10,350 nucleotides of DNA from Bordetella parapertussis (GTDB lineage Bacteria; Pseudomonadota; Gammaproteobacteria; Burkholderiales; Burkholderiaceae_C), in assembly GCA_945878355.1 (NCBI GenBank), contig CAMCTC010000145.1, positions 1 through 10,350 on the forward strand, in the 5' to 3' direction. Made by a program: the position numbers and the translations under genes. The notes below the pieces were generated by a model. The model ran no database searches and was not told the origin of the DNA. It worked only from the letters and a program-made list of their open reading frames with translations. How positions within the stretch are numbered: the first letter of the stretch is position 1; each line of letters opens with the position of its first letter. Below are positions 1 to 4,013 of the stretch, in pieces.

Positions 1-441
1 AGCATCCCCTACAAGGGCACAGGCCCTGCGCTCAACGACATGCTCGGCGGCCAGGTCGACCTGATCTGCGACCAGCCGGCCAGCACGCTGGGGCACATCA
101 AGTCGGGCAACCTCAAACCCATCGCCGTGGCCACGCCGGCGCGGCTGAAATCGCTGCCCCAGGTGCCGACCTTCGCCGAGTCAGGACTGGCCGGTTTCGA
201 GCTGGCGGTCTGGCACGGTTTGTACGCGCCCAAGGGAACCCCCAAGCCCATCGTCGACAAGCTGGCCGCCGCGCTTCAGCAATCGCTGCACGACGCTGCG
301 CTGGTCAAACCCTACCAGGAGATGGGCGCGTCGATCGCCAGCTCCGAGCAGGCCAACCCGGACGCAATGCGCCGCTTTCTCAAGGGCGACGTGGATCGCT
401 GGAAGGCGGCGATGAAGAGTGCCGGGATTGCGCCCGAATGA
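1..441 (+). CDS. Bug/TctC-family tripartite tricarboxylate transporter substrate-binding protein, C-terminal part
   Basis: The frame is open from base 1 to a TGA at 439-441 and shows 146 codons; the start lies outside the window. Family members are about 320-330 residues, so roughly the last 45% is seen. The opening residues SIPYKGTGPALNDMLGGQVD match the conserved Bug-family segment that precedes the second half of the ligand cleft, followed by a PIAVATPAR segment, a PTFAESGL segment and WHGLYAPKGTP, all typical of the family. These proteins are secreted to the periplasm and bind carboxylates or related small molecules, sometimes for a TctAB permease and often as orphans. No tctA or tctB is visible here, so the ligand is unknown. 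The gene converges with the minus-strand gene ending at 499. Family assignment is firm; the ligand is not. Confidence 0.93.
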   Translation, partial: SIPYKGTGPALNDMLGGQVDLICDQPASTLGHIKSGNLKPIAVATPARLKSLPQVPTFAESGLAGFELAVWHGLYAPKGTPKPIVDKLAAALQQSLHDAALVKPYQEMGASIASSEQANPDAMRRFLKGDVDRWKAAMKSAGIAPE

Positions 442-464
442 AGCGCTGACCCCGGGCCTCTAGC

Positions 465-486
465 GGCGGCACGTCATCGGGCCGTC
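465..486. terminator. possible weak terminator hairpin between convergent genes
   Basis: GGCGGC (465-470) can pair with GCCGTC (481-486), six pairs including one G-U, around a 10-nt loop. It lies in the 57-bp gap between two convergent stop codons, where a terminator is expected. No T-tract follows on either strand, so it could be chance in GC-rich DNA. Confidence 0.22.
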
Positions 487-498
487 GTTCCTAGCAAA

Positions 499-1110
499 TC
501 AGATCACCGCCATCGCGCTGGACCTGACCACGGTTCCGTGATGGCTGGCCTTGGTAGCCGCCGCGGCAAAGGCCTCGGACAAGCCGTACTTGTCCATTTT
601 CTCACCCAGGTCTTCGATGGAATCCGCGTAATAGCTGACCACCAGCCGGTCCATTTCCGATGCAATCAGAGGGACCAGCGCCAGCATGCCTGACTTGGGG
701 TCGGTGGCGGCTTTTGCTTCCGGCAACAGCGCGATCGCATCCTTCAGGTTCTTGCGGCTGATTTGATACTCCCTGACCAAGAGCGCGGGTTGCGTCGAGA
801 CTTCGCCAAAGACGCTGCGGTAGACATAGGGTCCGGTCACCACGGCTGCGGGCTCATTTTCTCTTTCGGCATTCAACGCGATGATGGCCGGGTCCTTGCT
901 CATGGCAACCGCTGCGCGCGTTACCGAAGCGAAGTCAGGATATCGGCCCAGCAGCACGAGACTGCCAACGCCGTCGCCCATCACGACCTTGAAGACGCGT
1001 GCGGCCACGCCCAATCGCGTGATGTTCGCCACGATTCGCTGTACCCGGGAGAGAGCCAGAGCCGCTTTGCCTGGAAGCGGGGTCACGATGCTTTGAGTAA
1101 TAATAGTCAT
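499..1110 (-). CDS. 203-residue protein, predicted two-domain alpha+beta-barrel relative of the 104-residue proteins
   Basis: The function is not recognised. The start ATG (1108-1110) is preceded at 8 nt by an AGGA Shine-Dalgarno (reverse complement of 1119-1122). The N-terminal ~100 residues align along their length with the two 104-residue proteins encoded at 2872-3186 and 3402-3716: an opening TIITQ strand, a P-x-PG turn, a helix containing RIV, a GDGVGSL turn, RYPDF, a DPA turn and an RSVFGE strand. A second unit with the same apparent strand-helix-strand-strand-helix pattern follows from about residue 108 to 203, beginning LLVREYQI. This suggests an internal duplication giving two ferredoxin-like halves, the layout of dimeric alpha+beta-barrel families such as ABM or NIPSNAP; that fold is inference. 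No signal peptide or membrane segment is seen. It is the last gene of the minus-strand block, separated from the kinase gene by 299 bp, and may have its own promoter. Confidence 0.8.
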   Translation of the reverse strand: MTIITQSIVTPLPGKAALALSRVQRIVANITRLGVAARVFKVVMGDGVGSLVLLGRYPDFASVTRAAVAMSKDPAIIALNAERENEPAAVVTGPYVYRSVFGEVSTQPALLVREYQISRKNLKDAIALLPEAKAATDPKSGMLALVPLIASEMDRLVVSYYADSIEDLGEKMDKYGLSEAFAAAATKASHHGTVVRSSAMAVI

Positions 1111-1409
1111 TGGATTGATCCTGAATTGATAATAATATTTTCATGAAGACGATTCGCTATCGCGGTCTCAATCATTAAATTAATTTTTCTTGATGGTTGG
1201 TCTCCATTAAATGACTGATCATCACCACTCTGGCGCTCACCAATGGTTGTTCATCAAGCGCAGTAAGACATTTCCGCGACCCATGAATTCTTTTATTCTT
1301 CGAAGCTGCCAGGGATTTTGACGCTCATCTGCCGATAGTGCTGGATAAACCAGAACCTCAGCACGGTCTTTTGGGTGGCTGATGTCTGCGGCGCTAGGCG
1401 CCGTTTCCT
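1111..1409. other. 299-bp gap, AT-rich leader of the 203-residue gene
   Basis: No convincing gene is seen. The part next to the 203-residue gene (about 1111-1215) is much more AT-rich than the coding DNA, and on the minus strand has a TATTAT-like element in a run of ATTs, a plausible place for a promoter but without a convincing -35. CTTGATG at 1189-1195 and CATCAAG at 1252-1258 are inverted, with a possible inner TTGGT/ACCAA pairing (1197-1201 with 1239-1243); this could fold in the leader transcript. A short minus-strand reading frame starting at 1440 overlaps the kinase 3' end and has no support. Confidence 0.5.
1389..1403 (-). terminator. possible terminator hairpin just after the kinase gene
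   Basis: CGGCGC (1389-1394) pairs perfectly with GCGCCG (1398-1403) around a 3-nt loop, beginning 6 nt beyond the kinase stop codon. There is no T-run after it on the minus strand, so if it acts it may serve as a 3'-end stabiliser rather than an intrinsic terminator. Confidence 0.28.
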
Positions 1410-2732
1410 TCACCGCAGGTGGGCTGGCAGGTCGACCCACTCGCCGAGTCCTGTCAGGTTCTCGGGCAAGCCTGCAATCATTTGGTATTGATTGAAGAAT
1501 TTGAAATTCTCACGAAAATTTGCAAAGCCCTTGCGCCACCACATGCGCTGACGCTGTTCTTCGGGCGGCAGATCGGCCTCGGTGGCGCCTTGGCCGCCAA
1601 ACTCTACGCGAGCTGCCATGGTATTGTGAAATGCGCCTTGATGATAGACTGGTCCGATAAATGCGAGAGCGTAACAAAATAGTACGGTCGACATCGTCGC
1701 ATATTCTTCGAAAAATTTCTCATAGCTGTAATTCCGGTAGCGCCGGGTCTTGGCCATGAACTGATTGTGGAATGCCCGCAATACCTTGTGCAGATTGTCG
1801 CCAGCGTAGACCTCGGGCAAGACCGAGCCGCTGCTCATCAGGTAGGCCAGATCCGACGGCACCGGGCCGCGGAACATCAGCTGGTAGTCGATGCACAACC
1901 AGCCGTGCGGATATTGCTGATCGGGCGGGCAGAAGAACAGGTTGTCGCCCCGCAGATCGCCATGCGACAGCGTACAGGTTGCGCCGTTGGCTGGATTTAC
2001 TTTGTGGAAGAAGGCATCCAGCCTATTGGTGAACATCTCGCAGATTCCCGGGCCACCCAGGTACTCATCCCAGCGGATGGCACCGGCAAAGCTGTTGACG
2101 CCCATGTTGCTGACCTTGTCGGCGAACTTGGCTGCTGCTGGCATGCCTGTCTTGTAGATCGCCAGGTTTTTCTCGGAGGTCCACAACTCGACACCGATCT
2201 TCGCGAGTTGGTCCGCTTTGGGGCCGGTGTCGCAACCCTCCCAGGCGACGGCCATATCGACCAAGCCCGGGATCATTTTCAACACCTCGCCCAGGTTCAA
2301 TTCCTTCTCGTGCACCTTGTGCGTTGCAAAGGTATCTGCATCGTCCATCACCAGCACCCAGCGGTCATTGACCGGGTCCGATGCGGCGAGGTGGACTTTG
2401 GGTCTTGAATAGAAATCCGCCGCCGGGAAGGTATAACCCGCGATGTCCTTGGTGAACATGTCGCGCATGGCCTCTTTGGGCAACAACTCGAACGGCGGCC
2501 AGGTCTTGACGATGAACGAGACTGGCGCGTCGGTGGGGTTCTTGTAGCGGCATTTGACGCGTTTGATCGCCGAGAAATAGCCGGCTGTCATGCCGACATC
2601 CTGTTCCTCTTGTGAGACCACTTCATTGTCTGAGGCGATCGCGCCGCTTTGCCGCAAGACCTGGGTCATGAAGTGCGCATCGGCGTCAGCCAGACCTTTT
2701 GGGAGTATCAGCGCAGAGGAATTTTTTGTCAT
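1410..2732 (-). CDS. CHK/ecdysteroid-kinase-like phosphotransferase (protein-kinase-like fold, APH superfamily)
   Basis: A 440-residue protein predicted to move a phosphate from ATP to a small-molecule hydroxyl. Visible motifs are a candidate ATP-binding lysine K76 (FIVKTWP), VMDDAD at 128-133, the catalytic-loop Brenner motif HGDLRGDN at 257-264 (H257, D259, N264 fit HxDxxxxN) and the metal-binding IDYQ at 281-284 (D282) followed by VPSDLAYLM. The IDYQ form with a following SDLAY is characteristic of the EcKinase/DUF1679 (CHK-like) branch rather than of aminoglycoside-resistance enzymes, and the length fits. The start at 2732 keeps the N-terminal part typical of the family, but no Shine-Dalgarno is seen before it; instead a perfect 15-bp palindrome lies 7 bp upstream. 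Bacterial members are often found near lipid, steroid or terpenoid catabolism genes. The substrate here is unknown. It lies third in the minus-strand block, 139 bp after the second 104-residue gene. Family confident, role inferred. Confidence 0.88.
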   Translation of the reverse strand: MTKNSSALILPKGLADADAHFMTQVLRQSGAIASDNEVVSQEEQDVGMTAGYFSAIKRVKCRYKNPTDAPVSFIVKTWPPFELLPKEAMRDMFTKDIAGYTFPAADFYSRPKVHLAASDPVNDRWVLVMDDADTFATHKVHEKELNLGEVLKMIPGLVDMAVAWEGCDTGPKADQLAKIGVELWTSEKNLAIYKTGMPAAAKFADKVSNMGVNSFAGAIRWDEYLGGPGICEMFTNRLDAFFHKVNPANGATCTLSHGDLRGDNLFFCPPDQQYPHGWLCIDYQLMFRGPVPSDLAYLMSSGSVLPEVYAGDNLHKVLRAFHNQFMAKTRRYRNYSYEKFFEEYATMSTVLFCYALAFIGPVYHQGAFHNTMAARVEFGGQGATEADLPPEEQRQRMWWRKGFANFRENFKFFNQYQMIAGLPENLTGLGEWVDLPAHLR

Positions 2733-2739
2733 TTTGATG

Positions 2740-2754
2740 AATTCAAGTTGAATT
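2740..2754. promoter_or_regulatory. 15-bp perfect palindrome before the kinase start
   Basis: AATTCAAGTTGAATT is a perfect 7-1-7 palindrome ending 7 bp from the kinase ATG, where a ribosome-binding site would normally lie. The one-base centre makes an RNA hairpin of full length impossible, so a dimeric DNA-binding protein is the more natural reader. Short AT-rich palindromes also arise by chance. Confidence 0.3.
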
Positions 2755-2778
2755 TAAATATTTCCAATAATTAAAACT

Positions 2779-2846
2779 GAGCGATCGATGAATTGGCCTG
2801 CGTCATGGGAGGTGCTATTCCCCTGCGATGGCTTCTTCGATCGCTC
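2779..2846 (-). terminator. long stem-loop with U-rich tail after the second 104-residue gene
   Basis: GAGCGATCGA (2779-2788) and TCGATCGCTC (2837-2846) are perfect 10-bp inverted arms. Inside them, after a single mismatch, GAA and TTC pair, then GCC and GGC with a 3-nt bulge, and near the tip GGGA (2807-2810) pairs with TCCC (2819-2822). On the minus strand the structure is followed by AGTTTTAATTATT (2778-2766). It starts 25 nt after the stop of the 104-residue gene and ends 46 nt before the kinase start. An intrinsic terminator or attenuator between the small genes and the kinase fits best; a REP-like extragenic repeat is the alternative. Confidence 0.45.
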
Positions 2847-2871
2847 TTGTTGTTGGACTGCGCGTGTGCCG

Positions 2872-3186
2872 TCAATTTAGTGATATTTCGCGCAGTATAT
2901 TGCTGCGGACCCAGGAATTCAGCCCTGACGCGGTGGCTTTGGCCGACCATGTTTGGAAGGCCGGATCGGCATAGACCGCACCTGCGCACTTGCCGTATTT
3001 CTCAAAACTTTCATAGCGACAGCTGAAGGTCATATTTCCTATCTCACCGTTTGAAACCATCCAGAGTGACACTTCAGCGCCATGCTTTCGCCAGATTACA
3101 GCCGCCTCTTTGACTATCTTGCGAATACTGGACATGTCGGCGCCTGGATTGGGCTTAAATGTAGTTTGAGTGATGACTGCAGTCAT
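2872..3186 (-). CDS. 104-residue protein, predicted alpha+beta-barrel family (paralogue 2)
   Basis: The function is not recognised. The ATG at 3184-3186 has AAGGAA (reverse complement of 3191-3196) 4 nt upstream. The protein is the same length as its neighbour at 3402-3716 and is identical to it at 67 of 104 positions by hand alignment without gaps. Conserved blocks are NPGADM (13-18), AVIWR (29-33), HGAEVS (35-40), GEIGNM (47-52), YGKC (64-67, one conserved cysteine), ADP (73-75) and SWVRSNI (91-97). Predicted order is strand, long helix, two strands around the GEIGNM turn, helix, strand, which is the half-barrel of dimeric alpha+beta-barrel proteins (ABM, EthD, NIPSNAP type). Such folds serve as small oxygenases, isomerases, lyases or ligand binders; which of these applies cannot be told. 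No signal peptide is seen, so it is probably cytoplasmic. Confidence 0.85.
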   Translation of the reverse strand: MTAVITQTTFKPNPGADMSSIRKIVKEAAVIWRKHGAEVSLWMVSNGEIGNMTFSCRYESFEKYGKCAGAVYADPAFQTWSAKATASGLNSWVRSNILREISLN

Positions 3187-3401
3187 GATATTCCTTGTTG
3201 TTGATGGTTATCTGGGATGGGTACTGTATTCGATAGACGTTGAATGCTGCTGACCTGGTCTTCTGTGTCTTCTTGTGTTGCAAGACTGTGATACTGGTTC
3301 AATGTTTTAAACTCAGTTAACGGATTTTATTTTGGAAATATTTGGAGTTATTATTTGCAGAGTCAATTTCTTCTGATGCAATACCTTCTTACAATTATTT
3401 A
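3187..3401. other. 215-bp AT-rich gap between the two paralogues
   Basis: No gene is seen. The half nearest the gene at 3402 (about 3300-3400) is strongly AT-rich, unlike the coding DNA on both sides, and contains the palindromic AAATATTT core. A near-tandem TCTTCTGTG/TCTTCTTGTG pair lies at 3259-3277. The length and composition allow a separate promoter for the gene at 2872-3186, but no -10/-35 pair stands out and no intrinsic terminator follows the gene at 3402-3716. Confidence 0.4.
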
Positions 3402-3716
3402 TTAATCCAGTGGTATCTCGCGTGCGATATTGCTGCGGACCCAGGAAGTCAGTCCTGAAGCGGCGGCCTTGGCTTGCCAAGCCGGGTAGCTTGGGTCGGC
3501 GAAGACGGCGTCCGAGCATTTGCCATATTGCTCCATATTTGCAAAGCGGCTGGCGAATACCATATTTCCAATTTCACCTGTTGAAACTGACCAGAATGAC
3601 ACCTCGGCGCCATGCCGTCGCCAGATAACAGCGGATTCTTTGACAATCTCCCCGATTCGTGCCATGTCGGCACCGGGGTTGACTTTGAAGACGTTTTGTA
3701 CGGTCACTTTGCTCAT
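3402..3716 (-). CDS. 104-residue protein, predicted alpha+beta-barrel family (paralogue 1)
   Basis: The function is not recognised. The frame stays open upstream to 3848, but the start at 3716 is chosen because AAGGA (reverse complement of 3722-3726) lies 5 nt before it and because the resulting protein matches paralogue 2 end to end, 104 residues each and about 64% identical. The same blocks are kept: NPGADM, AVIWR, HGAEVS, GEIGNM, YGKC, ADP and SWVRSNI. Predicted fold is a half barrel (strand-helix-strand-strand-helix-strand) that would pair with itself or with its paralogue. It is the first gene of the minus-strand block and is divergent from the STAND regulator at 4014, so it is the most likely direct target of that regulator (inference). 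Tandem duplication with retained length suggests either a heterodimer or substrate specialisation. Confidence 0.86.
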   Translation of the reverse strand: MSKVTVQNVFKVNPGADMARIGEIVKESAVIWRRHGAEVSFWSVSTGEIGNMVFASRFANMEQYGKCSDAVFADPSYPAWQAKAAASGLTSWVRSNIAREIPLD

Positions 3717-3721
3717 GACTG

Positions 3722-3726
3722 TCCTT
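3722..3726 (-). promoter_or_regulatory. ribosome-binding site deciding the start of paralogue 1
   Basis: AAGGA on the minus strand, 5 nt from the ATG at 3716. It supports a 104-residue product over the longer frame opening at 3848, which lacks homology to the paralogue in its added part. Confidence 0.75.
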
Positions 3727-3734
3727 CGAAAATT

Positions 3735-3759
3735 CCAAGTCCCGGAACCGGGTGCTTGG
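3735..3759 (-). promoter_or_regulatory. stem-loop just upstream of the paralogue 1 ribosome-binding site
   Basis: On the minus strand CCAAG pairs with CTTGG (3755-3759 with 3735-3739) and, after a small internal loop, CCCG pairs with CGGG (3749-3752 with 3741-3744) around a GTTC tetraloop. AATTTTC follows, then the Shine-Dalgarno 8 nt beyond the stem. A GC-rich stem followed by a short U-run in the leader of the block's first gene could act as an attenuator or control ribosome access; function is inferred from position only. Confidence 0.4.
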
Positions 3760-3916
3760 GCTGATGACCGGCACGCAAGGCCGGGATGGATCGCCCACGC
3801 ATGCTGCCGGGGGCGGGTGAAAGCGACTCTGCGCCGCTGGGTCGCCACCGGCGCTTGTTGCCTGTGGCGGCGGATGCCGACGCCCCGCGAATGTCCACCT
3901 GAAGCCTGCTTTCAGT

Positions 3917-3944
3917 CCTTAAGAAAACCTTAAATAACCCTTAA
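3917..3944. promoter_or_regulatory. three CCTTAA direct repeats with 11-bp period, probable operator
   Basis: CCTTAA occurs at 3917-3922, 3928-3933 and 3939-3944, each starting exactly 11 bp after the last, with an A-rich spacer. Tandem direct repeats at about one helical turn (11 bp) are the known site layout for OmpR/PhoB-type winged helices and for SARP activators. The gene starting 69 bp downstream encodes a regulator with that type of DNA-binding domain, so autoregulation and control of the divergent block are the natural reading (inference). The repeats end 200 bp before the start of paralogue 1. Confidence 0.65.
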
Positions 3945-3968
3945 AAGTGAAGGTCTTGCTGAAGCGCG

Positions 3969-3982
3969 CCTAAAGCCTAAAA
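3969..3982 (+). repeat. 7-bp tandem CCTAAA repeat
   Basis: CCTAAAG (3969-3975) is followed directly by CCTAAAA (3976-3982). The core differs from the upstream CCTTAA sites by one base, but the 7-bp step and 30-bp offset are out of phase with the 11-bp series. It may be a weak extra site in the regulator's promoter region or chance. Confidence 0.25.
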
Positions 3983-4013
3983 ACAGTAGACTGCGCAAAA
4001 CGCGGAAAGCTCT

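Larger units (their letters stand above)
3717..4013. other. 297-bp divergent control region
   Basis: This separates the minus-strand block from the plus-strand regulator. The side near paralogue 1 (3717-3900) is GC-rich, with the leader stem-loop and a second inverted pair CGCCAC/GTGGCG (3843-3848 and 3864-3869). The side near the regulator (about 3910-3990) is AT-rich and holds the CCTTAA triplet and a CCTAAA pair. I see no convincing consensus sigma-70 promoter on either strand; TAGACT at 3987-3992 is a weak -10 candidate for the regulator without a matching -35. Confidence 0.6.

Noticed and set aside
763..1146. 127-codon plus-strand frame opposite the 203-residue gene
   Set aside because: No homology signal; the minus-strand gene has a good Shine-Dalgarno and similarity to its neighbours.
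1767..2408. 213-codon plus-strand frame opposite the kinase
   Set aside because: The kinase strand carries HGDLRGDN and IDYQ motifs; the antisense frame shows no family signal or ribosome-binding site.
3717..3848. N-terminal extension of paralogue 1 to a start at 3848
   Set aside because: The extra 44 residues have no counterpart in the 104-residue paralogue, and AAGGA sits 5 nt before the start at 3716.
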